Source: Serpula lacrymans var. lacrymans S7.9 (Eukaryota > Basidiomycota > Agaricomycetes > Boletales > Serpulaceae). Taken from it: a stretch of DNA of 64,000 bases. Under the pieces are notes generated by a model, which worked only from the letters and a program-made list of their open reading frames with translations, did no database searches and was not told where the DNA came from. Numbering within the stretch: position 1 is the stretch's first letter; each line of letters starts with the position of its first letter. The stretch is taken from NCBI RefSeq assembly GCF_000218685.1, contig NW_006763297.1, positions 124,001 through 188,000 on the forward strand. Reading direction: 5' to 3'. The translations under genes were made by a program, and so were the position numbers. Below, in pieces: positions 36,003 through 46,695 of the stretch.

Positions 36003-37266
36003 ACGTAGATGGATGCGAAGTCTGCCAAAGAACCAAGACAGACCATAAAAAGAAAGCAGCACCGCTCCATCCAAACGAGATCCCGGATAAACCGTGGCAG
36101 ATCATATCGGACCATTACCAGAATCAAATGGATATAACATGATAATGGTAATAGTGGATCGGTTTACAAAAATGATCAAGGTAATTCCCACGCAGATGGA
36201 AATCACATCGGAAGGAGTGGCATGATTATTTAGAGATCATGTATTCAGAAACCACGGCATACCCGAAAAGATCATCTCAGATCGAGGACCGCAGTTCGTT
36301 TCAAAATTCATGAAAGATCTACATACACTTCTTCAGATAAAAGCAAACCCATTGACGGCTTGGCACCCACAAACGGATGGACAAACGGAGAGGATCAATC
36401 AAGAGATAGAGCAGTATCTCAGAATCTTCGTAAACCATAAACAAGATGATTGGGCAGAATGGCTTACCCTAGCAGAGTTCTCTTACAATAACAAACAACA
36501 TTCTGCAACGGGATATAGCCCGTTCTACTTGAATCATGGACATCATCCGAGAACACAGGAAGTAGTGAAAGTGGGGGTAAAGAACGAAAATGCGGAAGAT
36601 TTCGTAAAAAGAATGACAGAAACGAGGAAGAAAGCAGAAGAGTCGCTGCAAAAAGCAGCTGAATAGATGAAGAGGCAGTACGATAAGAAGAAAAGAGAAG
36701 CGGTGGAATATAGAGTAGGAGATAAGGTGTATGTGGAAGCAACAAATATCTCAACGGATCGACCAGCTAAGAAACTGGACGATAAGAGACACGGCCCGTT
36801 CGAGATACTGGAAAAAATAGGCGAATCAGCCTATAAACTAGCATTACCACCGACATGGCGACCCATTCATCCAGTCTTTAACGAAATAAAACTCACGCCA
36901 TATAAAGAACCACAATTCCCTTCCCAACAGAAACCTAAACCGATACCGCCGGTAATAGTAGACGGACAAGAAGAATATGAAGTCGAAGAAGTTCTAGACT
37001 CACGTCTAAAAAAGGGAAAATTGGAATATTTAGTACATTGGAAGAATTATCCAAAAGAGGAACGCACATGGGAACCCGAACAACACCTAAACAACTCACC
37101 AGACAAAGTAAAAACATTCCACGATAACAACCCTAGTGCACCCCGACGGATACGATTCCAATTACATTTCCAACCGTTCGAAAACTTCACAACGACTAGA
37201 GTCCGAAAACAATTGTTCAATTGGGAAAACGGAAAAATGGACCCCTACTTTCGAGACGAAAGTCCT

Positions 37267-37276
37267 AAGGAGGGGG
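37267..37276 (+). other. Polypurine tract
   Basis: AAGGAGGGGG, three bases before the 3' LTR; the expected plus-strand DNA primer site of the chromovirus. Confidence 0.8.
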
Positions 37277-37279
37277 TAA

Positions 37280-37653
37280 TGTCACGACCTGAACAAGAGC
37301 GCTAGTTTCTTTTTCATTTTCTTTAATATCTGATCACATGACAGATATATTATGTTAAGCTGCTGCTATTAGCGCGGATAACATAATACTTAGTTATATC
37401 AGATCACGTGACCACCACATGACAAAAGAGCCTAGAACTATTACAAAGAACAGCAGTCAGCGCCTCATGGCTACTGCATGTTATATCAGTCAGCGCCTCA
37501 TGGCTGACTTTCAGAAACGTATATATAGTGAACACCTATGTACATATTTCCCTCAGTTGTTGATTACTTCTCAATCGATTACTTGTGACGCTACTTGTCG
37601 ATTTAAGGTCTTCATCCCTCCGTTAGTTCGGTATAAGGGATAAGGCTTTTACA
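37280..37653 (+). repeat. 3' LTR of the chromovirus
   Basis: 374 bp, matching the 5' LTR apart from one visible base change and a 33-bp insertion at about 37470-37502 that repeats TCAGCGCCTCATGG. The last pol codons overlap its first 26 bases. Confidence 0.95.
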
Positions 37654-37896
37654 TCGAGTCTGTTAACCACAACATGACGGGAATGCGATAAGAAAAATCG
37701 ATTCCTCACAGGCAGGTTCTATTATAAGGGGCATTGTATGTGCTGTACATGAGCTCAAGTCGGGTGGCCATACCGAACTTGTTAATTTCCGTGTGCTTCT
37801 GAAGCTTCTGATATGGATCGGTTTGCTGAAGCTGGTAAGCTAATTACTCTAATATCTAGTAAAATCCTGAGCTACCAATAAACAGATCATGATGAT

Positions 37897-38649
37897 TTGT
37901 TGTCCGCTGATTTTTGCGTGGTCCCTGCTCCTATGGCTGGTGAATTTCTTGAGAATCTAGTTTTTCTTGAGGTGGGGTTAGATCAAGCCATCCTGGCTTG
38001 GAAGTATCCACTGGAAAGAATACAGCCTCCCCTCTACTTCAAGGCTACTTTCCAGATTGACTGTCAGATCTTGAAGAGAGGATGTTACAACATCAGCTTG
38101 TTTGACAACAACAACCCTGAAATCGTGAAAAACCCCTTGGCTTTTTGTTGGCTAAAGCCTGTGGCCTTTGAAGGATCCAGATTCAATGAATGGCAACAAC
38201 TCATGCAAGCCATTCATGCAATTGTAGCCAGAGTAGGTGAAGATACTTGCACATCAGAGTTACTGTGCAGTCATCCGGAGTACAACACTAGCATTTTGTG
38301 TCTTGGCCCCTTAACTCCCCAGATGATAATCATCAGGTATGTTCTTACTTTGAAAATGCTTTCGGATATTACTACCTAATTTCTAGACTTCATGCGCAGA
38401 TCAATTGCCCATTTACAATTCTCGTGGCAACCACTGTCCAGCGACTCTCTTGGACAATGTTCCATTCTCCAAGCCCGTCTCCGTGATCTTCACACTTTGG
38501 AGAGCTCCTGGTATTCACAACAGGAGCATGGTTGGTGCCAGATTTTATTCAATCCGCAAGATCAGTGTGAAAGCTACACCCTATGCCAAGTTAACGGAAG
38601 TGCAACTATCAAATCGCCAACAGAGTCAAGAACAACAGTATAAAGATTA
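37897..38649 (+). pseudogene. Fragment of an unknown protein-coding gene
   Basis: An open stretch (FLENLVFLEVGLDQAILAWK, then PPLYFKATFQIDCQILKRGC) leads to a GTATGT donor at about 38337. A second stretch at about 38398-38649 has protein-like composition in one frame (VSVIFTLWRAPGIHNRSMVG, then ARFYSIRKISVKATPYAKLT). The two do not join in a single frame through the obvious splice sites, so I call it broken. It lies between TE copies and may be a captured host gene or part of a transposon. I do not recognise the family. Confidence 0.4.
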
Positions 38650-38650
38650 A

Positions 38651-38980
38651 ATCAACGACTGGGGAATATGTACATGAAGAGGGCTGTATATATACTAGCT
38701 AACATGAGGCACTGACTGAGCAACATGCGTAGGGCATAAGGTGCTTGGTAAGTATCTACATCATAGGTCACATGACTGGTCAGGTGACTAGATAAGATAA
38801 GATCAGCTTAGATAATATAATGATGTGACTATTCTAGATAAGGGGAAACTATAGTAATAACGTCTTCGTCTTCAGTTTCGGGTTGAACTAGGATTTGAAT
38901 TTGACATCGTGACAATCAAGCCTTCATTTCTATCTAGGCTACTGACTGTTTAGATTTTTTTCAGACCCTTATATATCACT
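38651..38980. other. Non-coding stretch between TE fragments
   Basis: 330 bp, AT-rich, with no frame or repeat that I could assign. Confidence 0.4.
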
Positions 38981-39207
38981 TGTAACAACCAAGAGTTTCT
39001 TACTCTGGCGCACAACTTGGACAAGCAAAGAGAGAGAGAGAGAGAGGGAGGGATCACCCCTCAGGTTTCAACAGTTTTGTTGTGCTAGACAACAGGAGGA
39101 CTCGCTGAGTCCTTCCCCATATATTGCTCCTGTATATATACTAAAATACATGAGGTACTGTACAGTTGTAAATAGAGTTTAAAGTCCGATGTTTAGCATG
39201 TGACCGG
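38981..39207 (+). repeat. LTR-Y copy 1, truncated
   Basis: Starts TGTAACAACCAAGAG like the other LTR-Y copies and follows them to about the TATA region, then is cut by LTR-X copy 2. It includes an (AG)n run at about 39028-39046. Its missing 3' part is not found on the far side of LTR-X copy 2. Confidence 0.7.
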
Positions 39208-41028
39208 TGTCATGCACCAAAGTTGATTGGTAGCATGGACAGGTGTCAATAACGAAGCGAATATTCAAAAAGACTCGCCTTTGCGCCACACAGGCACAGT
39301 GCCACGTGGAATAGTAATTAATATTGCCTTTTTCAAACTTGTGGCTAATCAGCACCACCTCTATTAGGCAATCCAGTCACGTTCACCTTTGCTTTTCCAT
39401 CCGGTACTTTCCGCGTTTTGGCATTTCGGCAAATTTTCGCGTCGCCACTGGCTACACATTGCATTGCGCCCTCGCTTTTGTCGTTTCCTTTACTCCCCTT
39501 CCTTTGCCTAGCCCCACCATGGGCCCCTTCCTCTCCTTTTTATTCTCACCTGACGGTCGTTTCTGGATCCCCATTCTAATCCACTTTTTCGTCACCTCTA
39601 CCCTCCTCCTCCTCATCTTATTTGCACCCCCACCATTTCTAATGTCACCACTTCCTATCTGCTTCCGTCGCCAATCCGTTGACTACCACGTGCCACTGCT
39701 GATATCAGCAAAGCCCCGGCGGCCGGTCCAAATAGGGCAACAGGTCCATCTTCATGACGTCAATCTGCCATCATATACTATCAAAACATCGGTCACTCGT
39801 CTTGCCTGGTTGGAGCGTGGGTGGGTAGTTTTTGAGCTGGAGAAGGTTCATCCCCTTGCGTTGCCTATGTACATTGCTGTCCCATTCACTTGGGTACACT
39901 TATCTTTTGTCCATCGTCTTCGCTACAGCTACACCTACCACATGCTGCCTGGGACTCACTTGTTCCAAATTGGAACTACTTCCCTCCCTCCCTCGTTTGA
40001 CCAGGTGGTCCAGTACAACCAGTCCATTGGTAAGGCCATGGAACTGTCGGATTTGGACTAGGTGGTGGACCGGTGGCTCCAGTTTCTTTTTCTTCAGCAG
40101 AACATTCATTTACAGTGCGATTATTTTTGATTTTTGAATCATTTTTATGGACACATATTTTTTTAGAATGCCTGACTGACAATAAAGGAACTGTGTTGAT
40201 ACTGATATTTTTTTGCCTTGCCCTTTTTTTACTGCATCTTCCCATGACATTATGATTTTCTTGCTCTCTTTCTGCTATTGGACTTTACTTTATGGCTGTA
40301 CAAACCTGTAACATTACTTACACAGCATTCATTGTTCTATCTCTTTCTTTTCCTTATTTTGACGATCTTATCCTGTACTACCTATGCAGGATTTGTCAGC
40401 ATACATTCCTTCCTTCATGTTCTTTCTCATTCTTTTTACACAGCTATACTGTGTATAGCCTACCCCCCTTTTACTATATAAACCCCTGTATTTTACCTTG
40501 TAAAAACAACAAGAAATCCAACCCAGACTTATTCTCTAATCTCAAGTTCACTACTCTCTGCTACTTGTGATCCAGTGTGGTCACAATACTTCCCGCTGCT
40601 ACTACTGTTAACTGCTATCATTGTCACTCGCCACTTTTTGAAGTCATTGTTATCCCTTTCAATTAGAGTCCTTCTGAGCACTACAGTTTGTGCATCAGGA
40701 GCCTGCTATCACTGGGAGCCTTGTCACCTTGTTATTCTCAAACCTACCTTGTACTACTATTAGCAAGATTGTGCTTGTCCATACTTGTCATAAAAACCCT
40801 ATCCTCTATATTTCAACTACCCCTCCTCCTCAAAACCCACATCCACATATTCTTGGGTTTGACTTTGAAGGATCATTGTACATACCACCCCACGAACAAC
40901 CAGATCACCCACTGTTCTAGGAGGCAAAGCCCACAAACAAGTTCTGTGGAATCTGGGAGGATTGTGTGTTAGTTTGTTTTTGTGTGTGGTTTTCTGACTA
41001 CAGTTCTCATCATTGACACCGCTGACCT
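39208..41028 (+). mobile_element. LTR-X copy 2
   Basis: 1821 bp, TGTCATGC..CATTGACA, plus orientation, highly similar to copy 1. The left flank is CCGG and the right flank CCGC, which agree in three of four bases. The two flanks also come from different sequences (LTR-Y on the left, a transposase-like gene on the right), so this copy may be a recombinant. The TATA box is near 40474. Confidence 0.85.
39519..40061 (+). CDS. U3-encoded single-span membrane protein, LTR-X copy 2
   Basis: 180 aa, same length and layout as the copy at 34501-35043, no stop or frameshift. Differences are scattered, for example I for V and F for L next to the membrane segment, and T for A in KTSVTRLAWLE. The intact frame in a repeat copy that no longer transposes is notable. 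Confidence 0.6.
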   Translation: MGPFLSFLFSPDGRFWIPILIHFFVTSTLLLLILFAPPPFLMSPLPICFRRQSVDYHVPLLISAKPRRPVQIGQQVHLHDVNLPSYTIKTSVTRLAWLERGWVVFELEKVHPLALPMYIAVPFTWVHLSFVHRLRYSYTYHMLPGTHLFQIGTTSLPPSFDQVVQYNQSIGKAMELSDLD

Positions 41029-42399
41029 AATTACAGATGTGTTTCTTGAATTCAACAGGCGCACACGGAAGGCAGAATCATCTGAGTATCTGAAAACATT
41101 ATCTGGTAAGCACTTTTAACTTTCAGGGCTTTACCATGTCACTTACAATGTGTTTGACCCCCACAGGAGTTTGCATTTTGCTTGATAGCACATTCAAAGT
41201 CGCAAAGAAGGCAACAGTAGTGGATTCAAATAAGTCAAGGACAAATCTAATGAAGGGAGGAATTTTGAGTGTCATAAATGAGAAGAATGAAATACTAATG
41301 TGGGTGAGTGCATTTGGACCTGATCTGAATGATATACTAATCCAATATATATTGTAGTGTTTCTGTCTCAGTCAAGCAACTGCTGAGATTGCAGAATCAC
41401 TCATGGGACTGAAGTGTCAATATTCCCAACTCAGTATTCCCCTTCCAGAAATGGTGGTGGTCAACAACTGTTGCCATGTCAGAGGCGCTGTGTTTGAAAG
41501 TCCTCCCTGATACTCATGTCGTCCTAGATGTGTTTCATTTTATGATGTGGTATGTCCTTTCTTATATACTACATTGCTACCTTGCAGAAATTGCTACTGG
41601 CAATAAGTGCAAAGTTAGTGCTGATAAGTCTCTTGAGGCTTATAAGGCTGCTTCTGATATGTGTTGTGTGTTAACAGCAATGGGTGCAAAGTTAGCGCTG
41701 ACAAGTCTCTTGAGGCTTACAAGGCTGCTTATGATGCTGACATCCTCTCAATCTTTAGGTATCTTGCTACACTTCTAAATTCAACCCCGAAAACCGAGTG
41801 TGCTGAAGTTGCACAGGATATTAGTAATGCCATCTTCAAAACACACACTGGTGCAGGAGAAAGAGCAGAGTATAACTCAAAGGAAGAACAAGAGGTCCGC
41901 ATGCAACTGATGTTCGAGAAATGGCTAGGGAAAAGAGTCTGGACAGCAGCATCAACCCAAGTAAGTTAATCCTGGCTATTAGTATATTACCTATCTCGCT
42001 GATCACACTTCAGGTTCATGCAGGTCAGCTTGAACACATCAAAAATGGCTGCTTGATGCAAACACAGCAAGATGTGAGTTCTGATGGAAGCCGTATTGAG
42101 GGGTCTCACAAAGGCTGGAACCATCTCATGCGCTCCTTCATGAGTGGCATTGAGATGTTCAAAGCTTTAGGCCATGACCATGTTCTCCGCCGGAACATCT
42201 GTATCAACTACAACTCAAAGAATCCCAATGACTTTATCACTTTGACTCATGGCACCTACCATCTCCAACTTGTCAATAACATTTTGAAGCTGTGGAATAT
42301 TCTTGTTGGAAAAGAAGCCCTTCACAAGAACGGGAAAAAGCACCTCCTTTGAGCTGTCTTACTCCCTCCCAACTCACAGGAACAATTTGGCCTCGCCGC

Positions 42400-44214
42400 T
42401 GTCGATGATGAGAACTGTTGTTAGAAAACCACACACAAAACAAACTAACACACAATCCTCCCAGATTCCACGGAACTTGTTTATGGGCTTTGCCTCCTAG
42501 AACAGTGGAGTGGTCTGGTTGTTCGTGGGGTGGTACATATAAAGATCCTTCAAAGTAAAACCCAGAGGTGTATGAGCGTGGGTTTTGAGGAGGAGGGATA
42601 GTTGAATTTATAGAAGATAGGGGCTTAGTGACGAGTATAGATGAGCACTACCTTGCTAATGGTAGCACAAGGTAGGTTTGAGAACAACAAGGATGACGAG
42701 GTGACGAGGTTCCCAGTGATAGCAGGCTCCTGACGCACAAACTGTAGTGCTCAGATGGACTCTAATTGAAAGGGATAACAATGACTTCAAAAGTGGGAAG
42801 TGACGATGACAGCAGTTGACAGTGGTAGAAGTGGGAAGTGTTGTGACCACACTGGATCACAAGTAGCAGAGTAGTGAACTTGAGAGTAGAGAAGAAGTCT
42901 GGATTGGAGTTCTTGTTCTATTTTACAAGGTAAAATACAGGGGTTTATATAGTAAAAGAAAAGTAGGCTATGCACAGTATAGCTGTGTAAAAAGAATGAG
43001 AAAGAACATGAAGGAAGGAATGTATGCTGACGAATCCTGCGTAGGTAGTACAGGATAAGATTGTCAAAAAAAGGAAAAGAAAGAGATAGAACAATGAATG
43101 CTGTGAGTAATGTCACAGGTTTGTACAGCCATAAAGTAAAGTCCAATAGCAAAAAGAGAGCAGGAAAATCATGATGTCATGGGAAGATGCAGTAAAAAAA
43201 GGGCAAGGCAAAACACTATCAGTATCAACACAGTTCCTTTATTGTCAGTCAGGCATTCTAAAAAAATATGTGTCCATAAAAATGATTCAAAAATCAAAAA
43301 TAATCGCACTGTAAATGAATGTTCTGCTAAAAAAAAGAAACTGGAGCCACCAGTCCACCACCTAGTCCAAATCCGACAGTTCCATGGCCTTACCAATGGA
43401 CTGGTTATGTTGGACCACCTGATCAAACGAGGGAGGGAGAGGAGTAGTTCCAATTTGGAACAAGTGAGTCCCAGGCAGCATGTGGTAGGTGTAGCTGTAG
43501 CGAAGACGATGGACAAAAGATAAGTGTACCCAAGTGAATGGGACAGCAATGTACATAGGCAACGCAAGGGGATGAACCTTTTCCAGCTCAAAAACTACCC
43601 ACCCACGCTCCAACCAGGCAAGACGAGCGACCGATGTTTTGATAGTATATGATGGCAGATTGACGTCATGAAGATGGACCTGTTGCCCTATTTGGACCGG
43701 CCGCCGGGGCTTTGCTGATATCAGCAGTGGCACGTGGTAGTCAACGGATTGGCGACGGAAGCAGATAGGAAGTGGTGACATCAGAAATGGTGGGGGTGCA
43801 AATAAAATGAGGAGGAGGAGGGTGGAGGTGACGGAAAAGTGGATTAGAATGGGGATCCAGAAACGACCGTCAGGTGAGAATAAAAAGGAGAGGAAGGGGC
43901 CCATGGTGGGGCTAGGCAAAGGAAGGGGAGTAAAGGAAACGACAAAAGCGAGGGCGCAATGCAATGTGTAGCCAGTGGCGACGCAAAAATTTGCCGAAAT
44001 GCCGAAACACGGAAAGTACCGGATGGAAAAGCAAAGGTGAGCGTGACTGGATTGCCTAATAGAGGTGGTGCTGATCAGCCACAAGTTCAAAAAGGGCAAT
44101 ATTAATTACTATTCCACGTGGCACTGTGCCTGTGTGGCGCAAAGGCGAGTCTTTTGAATATTCGCTTCATTATTGACACCTGTCCATGCTACCAATCAAC
44201 TTTGGTGCATGACA
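42400..44214 (-). mobile_element. LTR-X copy 3, solo LTR in the transposase-like gene
   Basis: 1815 bp, minus orientation, flanked by CCGC at 42396-42399 and 44215-44218. Removing the element and one CCGC restores a continuous frame across the site (ending FGLAA, continuing SNNTITFGG). It forms an inverted pair with copy 2 around a 1.4-kb spacer. Confidence 0.92.
43362..43904 (-). CDS. U3-encoded single-span membrane protein, LTR-X copy 3
   Basis: 180 aa, intact. The membrane segment reads PILIHFSVTSTLLLLILF. The ATG context CCCACCATGGG is identical in all four copies. Confidence 0.6.
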   Translation of the reverse strand: MGPFLSFLFSPDGRFWIPILIHFSVTSTLLLLILFAPPPFLMSPLPICFRRQSVDYHVPLLISAKPRRPVQIGQQVHLHDVNLPSYTIKTSVARLAWLERGWVVFELEKVHPLALPMYIAVPFTWVHLSFVHRLRYSYTYHMLPGTHLFQIGTTPLPPSFDQVVQHNQSIGKAMELSDLD

Positions 44215-45397
44215 CCGCTTCAAATAATACCATTACTTTTGGCGGCCTTCTGGAGACCAAGACTGAAGATGAGCCCGACAAACTCAAGGATGGGCAAGAC
44301 TTATTACAGCAAGCATTTGAGAGCACTTTAGAACTGGCAGGTATCCTTTGGGATATGAATATTACCCGGCACTTGCTCTTGTCCCTGAAGGTTTGACCTC
44401 GACCATTGGCTCTAGCAATGGGGGAAAATAATTGAACATCATTGTTGACCTCACAGCTGATGAAGTCAGGCTGGCAAAGCGCAAAATAATTGATGACAAT
44501 GTCTCACCAGAACTTCCATCAAAGAGGAGCCACACTAGCAATATCTCTGTTTTGGATACTGAGGTATGTTCTATTTTTTCTAACCTTTTTTACTATACTA
44601 AACCATAGATATTTGTACAGCAATGCACACAAAAGACTCAGAAGGGCGACATTATCAGCGTGAAGATGCCCCCAGTATCTACCACCACCACAGCCTTGAC
44701 AACTCAATTCCCCGCTATGACAGCCCCTGCTGCTGCCACAACGACCCTTGAAACTTTCTTCAAATCTCAGAACCCCAAGGTGGCAATTTTTACTGAAAAG
44801 GCATCCTGTCCCCAGCATTCTGGGCCATCCTCCAATCCTGTGACAACTGAGGCTCTTATACAGCCACTCCCACCTCCAGGGGTTCCAGGCCTTTCTTGCT
44901 TGCAACACTTATTTGCAATCACCACAGGCGTCGACCCCCGTGCTCTTACGATCTCCTCTGACAAGGAAATTTTCGCCTTCATGGACTTACAATACGAACA
45001 CAGGTGGACCTCATTTGGTATGACCTCCCAAAGGTGGGTAGAAACTACAGAATTATACAATGTCAAACTTGAAGAAATTGGCCGGAGGGATGGTATTTTT
45101 GTCAGTAAGAAGCATCCTGATGCCCTCTTTGAAAAACTGGGAGATATAGAAGAAAAAGTGATTGAAAGAATTCGTACTGGTAACTATACCTATAAGTTTT
45201 GCAATTCTCTTTCTTCATTACTTATGCTTGCTGATATGTTTATTGTTGTAAACTAGCTAGGAAAGGCTCCAAGGACTTCTGGAGGAAACACTGCACCGTT
45301 ATCTTATTTGTCAAGATCGAACCAAATGCAAAAGAAGGTGACATGAAACTGGTGAGTGCCGTCATGTCTTCTCTATTATCACTGAGCTACTCATAGC

Positions 45398-45813
45398 TGT
45401 AACAACCAAGAGTTTGTTACTCTGGTGCACAACTAGAACTAACTATAGAGATAAATGATGAGGGAGTGGTTACCCTTTAGGCTTCAACAAGTTAGTTGTG
45501 AGGATACAACAGGAGGACTCGCTGAGGAGTCTCCTTGATCTATTGGGGTATATATACTACTACAGGTTTGTTTGTACATATGTACTATACAGTTGATGAA
45601 GGCAGTGGCTGATGATGTCAGAGGGCGCAGCCCATGTGACCAGCTCCACTGCGTGAGAGACTTGTATCTAAAATAGAAAGAAAAGCAGCGCCGCATGAGA
45701 AAGTGGAGTTTGAACAAAAGGGAAAGTGCTGCATGGCATGGAGTGTGAAAACTACAGTAAAAGGTTAAAGAGGAGAATGAAAATTAAAGGTCCGAAAATG
45801 TGTTATTGTAACA
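45398..45813 (+). mobile_element. LTR-Y copy 2, solo LTR
   Basis: 416 bp, TGTAACAACC..TTATTGTAACA, flanked by ATAGC at 45393-45397 and 45814-45818. A TATA-like ATATATACTAC lies near 45549. No membrane-type frame was seen in this LTR family. Confidence 0.9.
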
Positions 45814-46690
45814 ATAGCTCGTGTTTCATACAGAGGAAAGTCCAAACCTGCAGTTGCTGCCCCACTATCAAATACCCTGAGGCCCCCGGCTCTTCTGAAA
45901 ACCACAAAAAGTGTTGCTGTTCTGATGGTGTGGCCGTCAAAGTGAAAAATGACACTGCACCTCCCTGGCCACAACCCAGGGGCATATTCAGCGCCAGCTC
46001 ATTTTTTCATCCATTCAACTTCTTGGCCACTGTTTGCGAGATGTACGAAAGGGTTATTGTCCAGGGTGGGGATGGTGAGGACTGCACTCTGTGAAGCACT
46101 GGCTAACATGCTCAGCCAGTGCATCATCACCAGTCCAAACGGCAGCATTTTATTTTGTTTATATGACAGGTTTACCATCACCCCCGCTATGCCAGACTTT
46201 GTCATCCAACACAACGGCAGAAATTACCTCAAGATTGATTGTTTGACAGACCAGGCTTGATGGGCTTGTCTTGGTCTGTCCATTGCTTCTCTTACTCGTT
46301 ATTCACACTATGCAGTTTACTATGCTGTTTACCGTTCTATGATCTCCATTGGTGTATAACTACTACTACTCTATGCCTATGTACATGCTTACCTTTTTTC
46401 CCTCCCTCTTTTCTCTTCCTTTTTCTCTTGCCATTCTTGTGTCATTTGTTGTTGCTGCCATTGTTCCTATTATAGCTAGTTCCTATCTTTGTATGGTATC
46501 ATTGCTTGCCAACCCAGACAATATTATTGTCAGCTTTTGTTGCCCGACTGTGATTTTGAGAAGTTGAGGGGATGTACCTGTGTATTTGTACTGTGAATGC
46601 CTGGCCCTAGCAATTTTTTGAGTGTGGAGTAAAATCAAACGGTCGGGGTGACGTGACAAATTAGTCAATTGGTTAATCAATACGTGCCTT
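45814..46690 (+). other. Unassigned TE-derived stretch
   Basis: A protein-like frame (ITSPNGSILFCLYDRFTITP, then PDFVIQHNGRNYLKIDCLTD) ends at 46260, and short frames occur upstream. It may be the remaining 3' part of the transposase-like locus or another element. Not recognised. Confidence 0.3.
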
Positions 46691-46695
46691 GGAAT

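Larger units (their letters stand above)
31238..37305 (+). pseudogene. Chromovirus pol, interrupted by LTR-X and mutations
   Basis: Segment 31238-34188 is open and encodes an aspartic protease (LLDSGCTGSC, DSG at 31892-31900), reverse transcriptase (QDYRKLNDITIKNRYPLP, LDVRWGYNNIRM, YLDD at 32984-32995), RNase H (VEADSSDFAMGAVLSQ, DHQNL) and the integrase HHCC finger, whose CxxC lies beyond the insertion. The frame resumes at 36007. Near 36109 a deletion of about a dozen bases shifts the frame and removes the first Asp of the D,D-35-E triad. A TGA at 36223 and a TAG at 36664 follow. The end has the GPY/F module (HGPFEILEKIG, HPVFNEIKLTPY) and a chromodomain (YEVEEVLDSRLKKGKLEYLV, about 36970-37125), which in this clade steers integration to heterochromatin. 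The last codons run into the 3' LTR and stop at 37305. Confidence 0.9.
29043..37653 (+). mobile_element. Near full-length Ty3/gypsy chromovirus (chromodomain retrotransposon)
   Basis: Two near-identical LTRs (29043-29383 and 37280-37653) flank gag and pol in the order protease, reverse transcriptase, RNase H, integrase, chromodomain, the chromovirus order. Target duplication TCGAG lies at 29038-29042 and 37654-37658. The polypurine tract AAGGAGGGGG precedes the 3' LTR. By eye the LTRs differ by one base change (CACGTG/CACATG) plus a 33-bp insertion in the 3' copy, so insertion was recent. The element is now defective: stops in gag and integrase, a small integrase deletion, and an LTR-X at 34189-36002 inside integrase. 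Confidence 0.95.
28880..37675 (-). pseudogene. LTR-B small membrane-protein frame, copy A, split by insertion
   Basis: Read on the minus strand, a frame starts with ATG at 37675, 35 nt inside the LTR, and continues after the Ty3 insertion from 29042 down to a TAG at 28880-28882. Leaving out the insertion and one copy of its target duplication gives 59 codons with no stop, the same length as in copy C. The second codon is TTG where other copies have TCG, a C-to-T change at a CpG. The encoded peptide has a short N-terminus, one hydrophobic segment and a basic tail. Confidence 0.6.
28466..37710 (-). mobile_element. LTR-B copy A (solo LTR), split by a Ty3 element
   Basis: Segments 28466-29042 and 37659-37710 together form a 629-bp LTR with TG..CA ends, flanked by GGCAG at 28461-28465 and 37711-37715. 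It is closely similar to 46696-47331 and to 54511-55138 (the latter in opposite orientation). The Ty3 element at 29043-37653 is inserted within it, with TCGAG on both sides. No internal retrotransposon sequence belongs to it, so it is a solo LTR. It begins 176 bp upstream of the HEM13 start codon. Confidence 0.9.
41029..45397 (+). pseudogene. DDE-type transposase-like gene, broken, split by LTR-X copy 3
   Basis: Coding-like pieces at 41029-42399 and 44215-45397 belong to a large transposase-like family that I associate with Agaricomycetes: LLDSTFKVAKKATVVDSNKS, LPDTHVVLDVFHFMMWY, EYNSKEEQEVRMQLMFEKWL, VSSDGSRIEGSHKGWNHLMR, LGHDHVLRRN, then after the insertion ASNNTITFGGLLETKTED and DPRALTISSDKEIFAFMDLQ. 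Intact GT/AG introns are visible (for example after LKTLSG and after ILMW). Frame breaks occur near 41500 and 44345, and about 51 bp is tandemly repeated at 41607-41657 and 41684-41734. The 5' part is missing at LTR-X copy 2. I cannot give a Pfam name; RNase H-fold DDE is inferred from the pattern. Confidence 0.6.
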
